NCBI GenBank assembly: GCA_900541175.1
Contig: UQIT01000015.1
Span: 1-46,561, forward strand
Length of the DNA: 46,561 bases
Source: an uncultured Collinsella sp.
GTDB lineage: Bacteria > Actinomycetota > Coriobacteriia > Coriobacteriales > Coriobacteriaceae
Direction of reading: 5' to 3'
The notes beneath the pieces were generated by a model. The model did not search any database and was not told the DNA's origin. It worked only from the letters and a program-made list of their open reading frames with translations. Every line of letters begins with the position of its first letter. Within the stretch, counting starts at the first letter, position 1. Below are positions 16,621-24,812 of the stretch, one piece after another. A program made the translations under genes and the position numbers.

Positions 16621-17463
16621 ATGGCAGTTGTAACTTCGACTGAGCTGATCCAGATTGCACGCAAGAATGGATGGCTCCTTCCCGCATATAACACGACGAA
16701 CATGGAGATGACCTTAGGTATCCTGGATGGATTGCAGAGGGCCGGCATGCCGGGCATCCTCCAGATCGCCCCTACCAACGTTAAGCTTTCCGATTACGGC
16801 ATGATCGCCTCTATCGTTAAACGCGCGGCGGAGGACTATATCGTTCCCACGTGTCTGCATCTTGACCACGGCAAGACGCTCGAGGATGTTCGACAGGCGG
16901 TTCAGGCCGGCTTTACCTCCGTTATGATCGACGGTGCCGCGTTGCCCTTTGAGGAGAACATTCGCTTCTCGCGCCAGGCAGTTGACTACTGCCATTGCTA
17001 CGGCGTGCCCGTTGAGGCTGAGCTCGGTGCCATCAAGGGCAAAGAAGACGATCATGTTTCCGAGGCGGATCTTAAGACCGACCCCGATCAGGTTTGCGAG
17101 TTTGTGGAGCGCACGGGCTGCGACCTGTTGGCCGTGTCTATCGGCAACGTTCACGGCCTTGAGGATACGCCGCGCATCGATTTGCCGCTGCTTGAGAAGC
17201 TTGCCGAGGTGTCTCCGTGTCCCCTCGTTCTTCATGGTGGCTCGGGCATTCCCTATGAGACCATCCACGCTATGCAGCCACACAAGATGTCCAAGATCAA
17301 TATCGCAAGCGACCTGCGCAAGGCCTACATCACGACGGTTGGCAAGGCGTACGAGGCAAACAACAACGAGCATAATCTCGCCAAGGTACTGATTGATACA
17401 CGTAAGGCAGTTGCGGACGTTGCTTACAAGACGACGCGCGCCATCAACGGCATCGCTGAGTAG
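16621..17463 (+). CDS. Class II (zinc-dependent) ketose-bisphosphate aldolase, GatY/KbaY-like
   Basis: It cleaves a ketose (bis)phosphate to DHAP and an aldehyde in the cytoplasm. The protein is 280 aa, like tagatose-bisphosphate aldolases and shorter than FbaA. Visible motifs are NTTNMEM near 24, the metal/catalytic pair LDHGKT (Asp82, His83), VEAELGAIKG around 131-140, the zinc histidine in GNVHG (His178), and LHGGSGIP (His205). The ribosome binding site TGGAGG is at an ideal distance. The gene follows a double operator and sits directly before the FGGY kinase gene (15-bp gap). The aldehyde product is unknown. Confidence 0.9.
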   Translation: MAVVTSTELIQIARKNGWLLPAYNTTNMEMTLGILDGLQRAGMPGILQIAPTNVKLSDYGMIASIVKRAAEDYIVPTCLHLDHGKTLEDVRQAVQAGFTSVMIDGAALPFEENIRFSRQAVDYCHCYGVPVEAELGAIKGKEDDHVSEADLKTDPDQVCEFVERTGCDLLAVSIGNVHGLEDTPRIDLPLLEKLAEVSPCPLVLHGGSGIPYETIHAMQPHKMSKINIASDLRKAYITTVGKAYEANNNEHNLAKVLIDTRKAVADVAYKTTRAINGIAE

Positions 17464-17478
17464 CGCGGAATTACGAAC

Positions 17479-18969
17479 ATGGATGAGGCGATAATGGGTG
17501 CGCTCTACCTTGGTGTCGATGTGGGCACGTCATCGGTGAAGCTCACGTGCATTGATGAAGGCGGAAAAGTTGTCGCGACTGCGAGCGAGGCTTACGAGTG
17601 CTCTGAGCCTCATCCCGGTTGGCGGGAAATCAATCCCGAGACATGGTGGATCGCCATTTGCTCTGCATGCTCCCTGCTTGGAGAGAAAGTTGACCTGTCT
17701 CTAATAAAAGGCGTTGGCGCTACCGGGCAGATGCACACGACGGTCTTGATCGATGCCGATGGGGTGCCAACGTGTCCCGCCATAATGTGGAACGACCAGC
17801 GCACGATTGACGCCGTCTTTACCGAGAAGCAGTGGGCGCTGTCTGCGGGCTATCCTAGGGTCGCCAGCTTTCTTTCGACTGGGGTTCCGGCGATTAACCT
17901 TGCATGGATAGCTAAGAATAATCCTGAGGGCCTTTCAAAGAGCGAAGTGTTTCTTTCGGTTTCAGATTGGATTGCTCTCAAGTTTGGCGGGCGTGCTGGT
18001 ACGGACTATTGCGGGGCTTCGACAACAGGGCTCTACGATAACGAGAGGCAAGCTTGGATCGGTGAGGTCTGCGAGCATTTCGGAATCCCCGAGTCGTTGC
18101 TTCCCGTTGTCGAGCCTTCTGATGCCGTAATTGGGACCGTGGTTGAGAGAGCTTCAAGCGAGACGGGAATTCCCGCAGGTGCCATGATCGTGAGGGGAAC
18201 GGGCGACAATCCCGCGGCAGCGATCTGCACGGGATGCCTTTTGGAGGGCGTCCCCACCATCTCACTTGGAACAAGCGGCGTGCTGATGTATTCATCTGAG
18301 GGAGTTGATCTTCCGGCTGTTGGCAAGCCCGTGTTGTTCAAGTGGGGAAATGCCCTTAAGACCCAAATTCAGCTGAGTATCAGATCGTGCGGCGGTGCCA
18401 AGGAATGGTGGTACGGGCAGATTCTAAGCAGTGAGTCCTACGATTTGGAGGACAAGGCCGTCGAGGACCCCTTCTACGACATGAGGGATCTCATGTTCTA
18501 CCCCCATCTATCGGGAGAAAAAGTCCTGCACGGTTGCCCGTCGGTACGCGGTGCCTTTCTGGGGCTTGATCTTGACACGACTCGTTCCGAGCTCGAAAGG
18601 GCTCTGATGGAGGGCACGGCGTATGCCTTAAGGGAGCTCAAGGAGTCCGTGGACCATTCGGAAGAGTGGCGCAGCATCAGGCTCGTTGGAGGAGGGGCCA
18701 AGAACGATTTTTGGGCGCAAACGCTCTCCAACGTGTTGGGGGTCGATATGGTGCGGATGGAATCCTCCGGCGCCGGTCAGGGCACGGCGCTGCTGGCCCT
18801 CTCGGCTTCTTGCGGCCAAGACGTGACGGCGGTTGCCGCAGGGGTCTGCAGAAAACTCGATTCCATTGAAAAAAACGACAGGGCCCATGAGCTCTACGAC
18901 GCGCGTTTTAGCAGGTATATGCGTATATTTGAGGCACTCCAAATTATCTATGAGCTAAATAGCGCGTAG
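17479..18969 (+). CDS. FGGY-family carbohydrate kinase, xylulokinase-like
   Basis: It phosphorylates a ketose or polyol with ATP. At 496 aa it has the FGGY length. The N-terminal phosphate motif GVDVGTSSVKL, TGQMHTTVLIDADG, MWNDQRT, the catalytic GTGDNPAAA segment and the C-terminal adenine motif LVGGGAKNDFW are all present. It resembles xylulokinases, but substrate range in this family is broad. A second ATG at 17494 (MGALYLGVD) with GATGAGG upstream is an equally plausible start. It lies behind the aldolase gene and before the PTS genes, so its product probably feeds the same pathway. Confidence 0.88.
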   Translation: MDEAIMGALYLGVDVGTSSVKLTCIDEGGKVVATASEAYECSEPHPGWREINPETWWIAICSACSLLGEKVDLSLIKGVGATGQMHTTVLIDADGVPTCPAIMWNDQRTIDAVFTEKQWALSAGYPRVASFLSTGVPAINLAWIAKNNPEGLSKSEVFLSVSDWIALKFGGRAGTDYCGASTTGLYDNERQAWIGEVCEHFGIPESLLPVVEPSDAVIGTVVERASSETGIPAGAMIVRGTGDNPAAAICTGCLLEGVPTISLGTSGVLMYSSEGVDLPAVGKPVLFKWGNALKTQIQLSIRSCGGAKEWWYGQILSSESYDLEDKAVEDPFYDMRDLMFYPHLSGEKVLHGCPSVRGAFLGLDLDTTRSELERALMEGTAYALRELKESVDHSEEWRSIRLVGGGAKNDFWAQTLSNVLGVDMVRMESSGAGQGTALLALSASCGQDVTAVAAGVCRKLDSIEKNDRAHELYDARFSRYMRIFEALQIIYELNSA

Positions 18970-19045
18970 CCGTTTGTCTTGTAAAATCTACCGTTCACCG
19001 AAAGGAATGCGAGAAGGTAACTCGAAGAGCGGTCCCTTTGTAAGA

Positions 19046-19066
19046 TATAGACAACCGTAGACAACC
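19046..19066 (+). promoter_or_regulatory. Tandem TAGACAACC half-sites upstream of the PTS genes
   Basis: ATAGACAACC and GTAGACAACC lie head to tail, 10 bp apart, in the 177-bp gap before the PTS genes. The TAGAC core equals the half-site of the upstream operators, but here it is a direct repeat, so binding by the same GntR protein is only a guess. Confidence 0.35.
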
Positions 19067-19152
19067 ATGAGCGTATATGGCTGATTGAAAAGGAGGAGGG
19101 GGCGCTCAGGTAGAACGATAGAAGTAGCGAACATTAACTAAGGAGAATGAAA

Positions 19153-19698
19153 ATGGGAGCAGTAAACGATTTCCTTATCTTCCTTGCGGAGGGCTTTACC
19201 GGCCTGTTTAATGCGGCTGGTGATCAGTTTGCCTCGTTTATTACGGGCATGATCCCAATGCTGATCTGTCTGATCCTTACGATCAAGGCAGTCATCCAGC
19301 TGATCGGCGAGGAGCGTGTCTATGGGTTCATGAAAAAGTGCACCAAGTATGCAGTTCTCCGCTATACCCTCATCCCGTTCCTTTGCACTTTCTTCCTCTG
19401 CAATCCGATGGCATACACCTTTGGTGTGTTTGTCGAGGAGGACTACAAGCCCGCATTCTACGATGCGGTCGTGTCCATGATGCACCCCATCGTTGGCCTT
19501 TTCCCGCACGCTAACTCTTCCGAGCTCTTTGTTTGGCTTGGTATCTCGGCCGGCTACGAGGCACTGGGAAAGAACTCCTCCGAGCTTGCTATCCGCTTCC
19601 TCATTGTTGGTCTAATCGTCTGCCTGATCAAGGGCATTGTCACCGAGAAGCTGTACCTCATCATGAAGAAGCGCAACGAAGCTAAGCTTGCCGCCTAG
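19153..19698 (+). CDS. srlA: PTS glucitol/sorbitol-type transporter subunit IIC (SrlA/GutA-like)
   Basis: An integral membrane component of the glucitol-type phosphotransferase system (181 aa), with the family pattern FLAEGFTGLFNAAGDQFASFITGMIPMLICLILT near the N-terminus and several hydrophobic helices. ATGs occur at 19147 and 19153; the AAGGAG box is one base from the first and seven from the second, so 19153 is preferred. It works with IIB, IIA and the general EI/HPr proteins to import and phosphorylate a sugar alcohol or ketose. The family assignment is firm, the substrate is not. Confidence 0.9.
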   Translation: MGAVNDFLIFLAEGFTGLFNAAGDQFASFITGMIPMLICLILTIKAVIQLIGEERVYGFMKKCTKYAVLRYTLIPFLCTFFLCNPMAYTFGVFVEEDYKPAFYDAVVSMMHPIVGLFPHANSSELFVWLGISAGYEALGKNSSELAIRFLIVGLIVCLIKGIVTEKLYLIMKKRNEAKLAA

Positions 19699-19727
19699 TA
19701 GTTCAGCGCAAAAGGAGAGTCTAAATC

Positions 19728-20747
19728 ATGAGTGAATTCAAAAGCGTAAAGGCGTCCCACGGCGGCAACGGTTGGGGCGGTCCCCTCATCATTACCCCCA
19801 CGGCCGAGAAGCCTTATGTTCTGAGCGTGACCCTGGGTGGCATCAGCCCGGTCGCCCTTCGCATTGCGGAGCTTACCGGCGCCGAGGCGCACGACCAGTT
19901 TAAGGACCCGATCGAGACCGATCAGGCATGCGCCGTTGTCATCGACTGCGCCGGCGTGGCTCGCTGCGGCACCTATCCCAAGATGGGCCTTAAGACGCTG
20001 AACATCAAGCCCGGTTCTCCGTCTGGTCCTCTGGCCCAGTTCATCACCGAGGATCTCTTTGCATCTGACGTCAATCCCGATTGCATCGTCCTTGCCGATG
20101 CGGCCGATGTTCCCGCTGAGCCGGTAAAGGCCGAGAAGGCACACGAGGAGATGACGAAGGAAAACGTCCACGCCAAGATCGCTGAGGGACGTGCCGAGCT
20201 CGCATCCAAGGAGTCTAACGGCTTCATGGACGTTGTCTCCAAGATCGGCACCGGTGTCGGCCGCGTTATCAGCATCATCTACCAGGCTGCGCGCGATACC
20301 GTGAACGATGTTATCCGCAACATCATCCCCTTTATGGCGTTTGTCTCGGTGTTGATCGGCATTATTAACTACACGGGTTTCGCGAACGTTCTCGCCGGCG
20401 TTCTCACTCCGCTTGCGGGCTCGCTGCCCGGTATGCTGGCAATTGGCATGTTCTGCTCAATCCCGTTCCTTTCGCCTTTGATCTGCCCGGGCGCAATCAT
20501 CGCTTCTGTGCTTTCTGTCCTTGTTGGCAACCAAATCGCCAACGGCACGATTCCCGCCAACTTTGCCCTTCCCGGCTTCTTTGCCGTCAACTGCCAGGTT
20601 GGTTCCGACTTTGCTCCCGTTGGCATGACTCTCATGGAGGCAAAGCCCGAGACGATCGAAATCGGTTACCCTGCATTCCTGTTTGGCAAGCTGATTACCA
20701 CCCCGATTCAGATTATTCTTGCCTACGTACTGTCCTTTGGCCTGTAA
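19728..20747 (+). CDS. srlE: PTS glucitol/sorbitol-type transporter subunit IIB(C) (SrlE-like)
   Basis: A 339-aa PTS protein with an N-terminal cytoplasmic IIB domain (about residues 1-130) and a C-terminal membrane region with a GRVISIIYQAARDTVNDVIRNIIPFMAF segment. The likely phospho-cysteine lies in VARCGTYPKMG near residue 84. The motif GGNGWGGPL near the start and GSDFAPVGMTLMEAKPETIEIGYPAFLFGK near the end are typical of SrlE. A charged linker rich in Lys/Glu joins the two halves. It is translated 29 bp after srlA. Confidence 0.92.
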   Translation: MSEFKSVKASHGGNGWGGPLIITPTAEKPYVLSVTLGGISPVALRIAELTGAEAHDQFKDPIETDQACAVVIDCAGVARCGTYPKMGLKTLNIKPGSPSGPLAQFITEDLFASDVNPDCIVLADAADVPAEPVKAEKAHEEMTKENVHAKIAEGRAELASKESNGFMDVVSKIGTGVGRVISIIYQAARDTVNDVIRNIIPFMAFVSVLIGIINYTGFANVLAGVLTPLAGSLPGMLAIGMFCSIPFLSPLICPGAIIASVLSVLVGNQIANGTIPANFALPGFFAVNCQVGSDFAPVGMTLMEAKPETIEIGYPAFLFGKLITTPIQIILAYVLSFGL

Positions 20748-20776
20748 ACTGAAGCTTTAAGAGGGAAAGGCCCACT

Positions 20777-21160
20777 ATGCTCAACGCGCTCATTACAATA
20801 GCCTTCTTTATTCTCGTATGGCTTGCAGGAACATTCACCCAGTATCGCTACTGGAAGAGGGTGCGCATTCTTATCCATGAGCGCGCTCGCGATCATGAGG
20901 GATACTTGGGCACGGGTATGTGCAAGGTGAGTTTTAGCCGAAAGGCGTTTGTGATGATTCTGACTGATCATGATGGCGTGATTAACGGTTGCTATGAGCT
21001 CAAAGGGCTTTCCCTCAAACCAGAGTTTTCGGAGATGAGCGAGATGCTGGGGCTGAATATCGAGACCGCCCTAGACCATCTGGCCAACGAAAGCTATCAC
21101 GATGCTTTTGCCCAGGCTATTCGTGTTATCGACAGGTCAATGACTGCGCCTGCGGCGTAA
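20777..21160 (+). CDS. gutM: GutM/SrlM-family glucitol operon protein
   Basis: A 127-aa protein of the GutM family. It starts with one transmembrane helix (LNALITIAFFILVWLAGTF), then a QYRYWKRVRILI segment and a soluble domain with GYLGTGMCKVSFSRKAFVMILTD. In Escherichia coli the homologue is described as an activator of the glucitol operon; a membrane-anchored partner of the transporter is also conceivable. Its place between IIB and IIA genes ties it to this PTS. Confidence 0.82.
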   Translation: MLNALITIAFFILVWLAGTFTQYRYWKRVRILIHERARDHEGYLGTGMCKVSFSRKAFVMILTDHDGVINGCYELKGLSLKPEFSEMSEMLGLNIETALDHLANESYHDAFAQAIRVIDRSMTAPAA

Positions 21161-21179
21161 CAAAGATAGGAGAAATCAA

Positions 21180-21533
21180 ATGTACAAGGTTAAGGTCACT
21201 GAGATCGGCTCGTTTGTTGAGGAACTTCTCAACGAGAAGATGGTGGTCCTGTTTGGCCCGACCGCTCCTGCAGAGTTGCGCGACATCTGCGTCGTTCACG
21301 ATGGAACTCCCACGGAGGATAACGTGCTTGCTGAGGGCGGCACCATTTCCATCGGCGATCAGGTCTACACGATTAAGGAGTTTGGTGAAGCTGCGAACGA
21401 GAACATGGGAGGGCTCGGTCATCTAACCATTGCGTTCGATGACGAGCGAGAGCTGCTTCCTGGAACGGTTCTCGTGACACCAAGCGTGCTTCCCAAGCTG
21501 GAAACCGGCATCGAGATTAGCTTCAACGGCTAA
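21180..21533 (+). CDS. srlB: PTS glucitol/sorbitol-type transporter subunit IIA (SrlB/GutB-like)
   Basis: The cytoplasmic phosphocarrier that passes phosphate from HPr to IIB (117 aa, family length). The likely phospho-histidine is in ICVVHDG near residue 41. VLFGPTAPAELRDI and GGLGHLTIAFD are family landmarks. The start is preceded by AGGAG. It completes a full IIA/IIB/IIC set with the upstream genes. Confidence 0.9.
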   Translation: MYKVKVTEIGSFVEELLNEKMVVLFGPTAPAELRDICVVHDGTPTEDNVLAEGGTISIGDQVYTIKEFGEAANENMGGLGHLTIAFDDERELLPGTVLVTPSVLPKLETGIEISFNG

Positions 21534-21581
21534 ATCGCTCGGTATGGCAGGCCATGTATTAGTCGGAAAGGACGTGTTCTC

Positions 21582-22256
21582 ATGAAACGTTCCGATTTAA
21601 AACTGCCACTTTTCACGGTCAGTCCTAAGACCTATTTGCTTGCGGACGATTCAATTGCAGCGGCTCATCTTACGGATGAAATCGCAAAAGATCGAGATCA
21701 TTCGATTTTTTGGACTGCTCCCGTTCCCGAGCTCTGCGCAGTTGCGAAGGATTTGAAATTTGCAATTCCCACAGCGCAGCATGCCGATCTTATCGGTGAC
21801 GGAAAAGGAATGGGACTGACACCTCTTGAGTCGCTTAAGAGCGCGGGAGTTCAAGCTGTCTTTCTAAATCACACGGCACACCCCCTGACCGTTGATAAGT
21901 TGGCGGCAACGATCGATCGCGCTCGTGAGCTTGAGATTCTAACCATTGTTGCAGCCGATAGCGTGACTGAGTCCAAAGCGGTTGCGGCGATGGATCCGGA
22001 CGTGATTCTTTGCGAGCCGAGCAGCCTTGTGGGAACCGGCCATACAAGCGGCGATGATTACATCGCAGAGACCATCGCTGCCGTACGGTCCATCAATCCC
22101 GACATCGTTATCATGGAGGGAGCGGGAATCAGGTGTGGAGGCGATGTTCGTCGCTTGATTGGACTTGGCGCGCAAGGCACCGGCATTTCGAGTGCCCTGG
22201 CGATTACGGATGACAGGGCAGCGTTGCTTACGGAGCTGTTTGACGCGCTGGACTAA
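21582..22256 (+). CDS. Triosephosphate isomerase-like TIM-barrel protein
   Basis: A 224-aa protein, shorter than the usual bacterial TpiA (~250 aa) and closer to archaeal-type TIM length. The three catalytic residues of TIM appear conserved: Lys16 in SPKTY, His97 in FLNHTAH, and Glu145 in LCEPSSLVGTG. The phosphate-binding glycine motif GAGIRCGGDVRR follows. It is the last gene of the PTS unit, ended by a strong hairpin. It may interconvert DHAP and GAP from the linked aldolase, or isomerise a tetrulose or other sugar phosphate, as TIM homologues EryH and LerI do in erythritol-type pathways. I do not assign the tpiA symbol. Confidence 0.8.
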   Translation: MKRSDLKLPLFTVSPKTYLLADDSIAAAHLTDEIAKDRDHSIFWTAPVPELCAVAKDLKFAIPTAQHADLIGDGKGMGLTPLESLKSAGVQAVFLNHTAHPLTVDKLAATIDRARELEILTIVAADSVTESKAVAAMDPDVILCEPSSLVGTGHTSGDDYIAETIAAVRSINPDIVIMEGAGIRCGGDVRRLIGLGAQGTGISSALAITDDRAALLTELFDALD

Positions 22257-22266
22257 AACCGTCTAC

Positions 22267-22296
22267 AAAAAGGCGAACCCGTGGGTTCGCCTTTTT
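22267..22296. terminator. Bidirectional terminator between the TIM-like and GntR genes
   Basis: A perfect 14-bp inverted repeat (22267-22280 with 22283-22296), bounded by A5 and T5, lies between convergent genes and serves both strands. Confidence 0.9.
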
Positions 22297-22342
22297 GCGT
22301 TTTGGAATTATATTTGGCGTAATGCCGCCGCTCTCAAGAGCT

Positions 22343-23101
22343 TTAATGGCGACGCTGAAAAACGGTGCCAAGCTGGAACCTGCTGGATTTAAGCCATACG
22401 CGCGCATATTCAATTGCAGAGTCATTGTCCAAGTAGACTGTTTGAAGCTGCTGAAGAAGCGGGGACTGCGTAGAGAGACCGAGCGCATCCGCGCGTTGGG
22501 TGTCCGCGAGCTTTGCCACAAAGGAGGTCTTTGAGTATTCGATCTGGTGGCCTGAGAGCCGCTCGATTATTGCAAAGAGACCTTCGTTAACAAAGTCGGC
22601 TGTTTCAATACCTGGGACAAGCGCCATATTGATGTTGTTTTCGATGAACATCACAGGTTCACCCTCAACGCTGCGCACTCGCTCGAGATGAAGGTAGTCA
22701 GAACCTTCGACAATACCGAGATGTCTGGAAATATCTTCATCCGACTTACGAATTTCGCAATCGAGAATGTTTGTTTCGAAAGAAAGGCCTTGCTCGATTA
22801 GAGATTCGGAGAAAGAGATAAGACCCTCTGTAAGGGGGAAAGAGATGTCTTTTGACTTAACGTAAGTTCCCTTTCCCTGAATTTGCTCAAGCAGGCCCTC
22901 ATCAACAAGCTTGGAAATGGCCTTTTTGATGCTGCCGCGGCTGACGCCGAGCGTACTCATGAGCTCGACTTCCGACGGGATTTTGGATGCTTGCTCCCAA
23001 GCTCCTGAGGCGATGTTCTCGCGCAGATAGTCGACCACCTGCATATAGATGGGGGTGGGACAATCCTTTTTAATATGTGAATTGTTGACGCGATTGGTCA
23101 C
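22343..23101 (-). CDS. GntR-family (HutC/UTRA type) transcriptional regulator
   Basis: A 252-aa regulator. The winged-helix domain is at about residues 15-82 (PIYMQVVDYLRENIASG, IPSEVELMSTLGVSRGSIKKAISKLVDEGLLEQIQGKGTYV) and a UTRA ligand-binding domain fills about 90-250. UTRA domains usually bind sugar phosphates or related effectors. It starts with GTG behind AGGAGA. Convergent to the PTS operon, it is the obvious candidate to bind the TAGACGTCTA palindromes upstream of the HAD and aldolase genes. I see no such palindrome in its own promoter region, so autoregulation is not evident. Confidence 0.9.
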   Translation of the reverse strand: MTNRVNNSHIKKDCPTPIYMQVVDYLRENIASGAWEQASKIPSEVELMSTLGVSRGSIKKAISKLVDEGLLEQIQGKGTYVKSKDISFPLTEGLISFSESLIEQGLSFETNILDCEIRKSDEDISRHLGIVEGSDYLHLERVRSVEGEPVMFIENNINMALVPGIETADFVNEGLFAIIERLSGHQIEYSKTSFVAKLADTQRADALGLSTQSPLLQQLQTVYLDNDSAIEYARVWLKSSRFQLGTVFQRRH

Positions 23102-23120
23102 AGTTTCTCCTGATTACTTT

Positions 23121-23157
23121 GAAGCAAAATTACCTTCATTTTACGTTGTTTTGCTTC
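23121..23157. promoter_or_regulatory. Inverted repeat upstream of the GntR gene
   Basis: GAAGCAAAA at 23121-23129 is repeated inverted at 23149-23157. It lies 20-56 bp upstream of the GntR start and may be an operator for a different factor. The remaining ~220 bp to the nuclease gene holds no gene that I can support. Confidence 0.35.
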
Positions 23158-23377
23158 GATTAACTTATCGAGATTGTGATTGCAAAGAATAAATCACGTA
23201 TTTAATGTAGGGCTTCTGCTGCTTTGGCTGCCTGTCTGGCGTTTGCCTTCTACTCTTATCGACAATACGGGTATCTTGGAGAGATGGCCCCATGTCACTG
23301 AAATGCGCCGTAGGAGGCAAGAATTAGCCTCCCGTGCGCGTCGGTGACAAACGATGCGGGCGTGGCCCCGGTTGAAC

Positions 23378-24346
23378 CTACTCTCCGGCGGCCTGGTTGC
23401 GGCCGGTGGCGTAGTCGATCTGCACATGCGGCTGCAGGTTGTAGCAGTATACGTGGAAGCACAGCGTCTTGCCGTGGTCCTCGACCGATTGCGCCTCAAG
23501 GCGCACGCCGCGGCAGACAAGTTCCTCTTCGTTGTACATAGGCGTGACGCGGTAGAGCACGTGGTTGCCCGTTTCGCGGATGTAGTCGAGAATCTGCTCC
23601 TCAAACGGTAGCATGCCCGTCTCGTTGAGATAGCGCGTGCCGGTGAGGAGATCCTTGCGATTGGCGTTTTCGCCGCAGAGCGACCAGGCGATGAGGTGGC
23701 AGCGGTTGTAGAGGCTCTGGCCCGGAATAAAGTCGTAGCGCTGCTGATGCCATCCGGCGGGATGGATGCGCGAGATATCGCCGCGCTTGCCTTGACCGAG
23801 CGAGTCGGGGCCCACGCAGGCGAGCGCTTTGCGAGTGCGGCCCATACTGTCGAGCTTGGAGAATTTCTTAAAGCAGCCCTCTTCTGCAGCGCGTTCGTAT
23901 TCATCGAGTGTGAATGACGGCATGCCGAGCGGGTGCGTGCTGTCGGCGCGAAGGGCGACGTAGGGATTGCCGGCGTAGTCTGGAATGCTGCTGAGATATA
24001 CGCCGCGGGCGCGGTTGAGATCTGGGTTTTCCACTTCGTCGATGGGGGTGGCGGCACTGTCCGCGGAGGCAACGTTGCCGTTGGTGTTGGTCGCGGTGGA
24101 TTCGGAGCCATCGCCGGAGTCCTCGGAGCTTGCTGTTCCCGATTCGAGCCGGGCAACCAGGTCTGCCTCGTCGTCGGTGCGGCTGGGACTCTCGTTTTGT
24201 TTTTCGGCCAGAGCCGTCGCCTGCTCATCGCTTTGCGGCGACAACAACTTGGGCGCTCCGTCGAGCGACCCTGTGAACAACGCAAACCCCAGCACCACGG
24301 CGGTGCCGATGGAAAGTACTTGCTTGTAGGCGGACTTGCGCGACAT
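23378..24346 (-). CDS. Secreted or membrane-anchored DNA/RNA non-specific endonuclease
   Basis: A 322-aa protein with an N-terminal hydrophobic segment (about 8-26, after MSRKSAYK) that acts as a signal or anchor. A Ser/Thr/Glu-rich linker runs to about residue 110. The C-terminal domain resembles streptococcal EndA-like nucleases. The metal/His site appears in SLYNRCHLIAWSLCG (His217, where many relatives have DRGH), followed by NRKDLLTGTRYLNETGM with the metal-binding Asn241. It likely degrades extracellular DNA, for nutrition or DNA processing. AGGAG lies before the ATG. No competence genes are nearby. Confidence 0.82.
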   Translation of the reverse strand: MSRKSAYKQVLSIGTAVVLGFALFTGSLDGAPKLLSPQSDEQATALAEKQNESPSRTDDEADLVARLESGTASSEDSGDGSESTATNTNGNVASADSAATPIDEVENPDLNRARGVYLSSIPDYAGNPYVALRADSTHPLGMPSFTLDEYERAAEEGCFKKFSKLDSMGRTRKALACVGPDSLGQGKRGDISRIHPAGWHQQRYDFIPGQSLYNRCHLIAWSLCGENANRKDLLTGTRYLNETGMLPFEEQILDYIRETGNHVLYRVTPMYNEEELVCRGVRLEAQSVEDHGKTLCFHVYCYNLQPHVQIDYATGRNQAAGE

Positions 24347-24504
24347 TGCGGCTCCTGGATGGACGGTTGGGAATCTACCAGTCTAGCAGGAGCCGGCAGG
24401 GGCCGTTCTGTCGAACAAATACTCAAGATTTGGGATAGACGTTACTGATTCATTTGCCTCATATGGAGCTGCGGCGGTTGTGTACATGGAATCAGTCGGC
24501 GTTT

Positions 24505-24552
24505 CCCCAGATAAAACCCGCCAAAATAAACCTGTCCCTTTTTGGCAGGCTA
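24505..24552. repeat. GGGACAG-family repeat, copy 1 (CCCCAGATAAAAC...TTTTTGGCAGG)
   Basis: A 48-bp element whose ends form a stem (CCGCCAAAA/TTTTGGCAGG, slightly imperfect here) around AACCTGTCCC. Copies 2 to 4 are at 26591-26639, 29608-29657 (inverted) and 31790-31835. Bases upstream (CGGCGTTTCCCC) are shared with copy 3. Confidence 0.8.
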
Positions 24553-24622
24553 ATCGTGAGTTATTTCACCGCAACTTAGGGCACGGTTAGGAAGTGTGCA
24601 CCTTAAAGAGTGGAGCCCTTGA

Positions 24623-24812
24623 TTAGAGAGGTCGCGCTCGTCTCTCTAAATGTCTCTCTAAAGAGAAAGCCAGTTAAAGAGATAACACTGGGCAATCTAA
24701 CAGTGAATTCGATACATCTCTCTAAATGTCTCTCTATAATAAGGTGCTTATCTCTCTAAAGTTAGAGAGATATACTATACTTTAGAGAGATAAATCTATC
24801 GTTTTAGAGAGA
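24623..24812. promoter_or_regulatory. Array of TCTCTCTAAA operators before the AlbA/ATPase/HTH gene
   Basis: Exact TCTCTCTAAA copies start at 24641, 24653, 24717 and 24751; exact inverted copies TTTAGAGAGA start at 24781 and 24803. Near copies are at 24623, 24729 and 24761. The pair 24751-24759/24762-24770 is a perfect inverted repeat with a 2-bp spacer, and the last copy ends four bases before the start codon. A TATACT -10-like box (24771-24776) lies among them. Such a cluster most likely binds a repressor, perhaps the downstream gene product. Confidence 0.75.

Noticed and set aside
24623..24812. CRISPR-like array
   Set aside because: The repeated unit is only 10 bp, occurs in both orientations and at irregular spacing; this is an operator cluster, not direct repeats with spacers.
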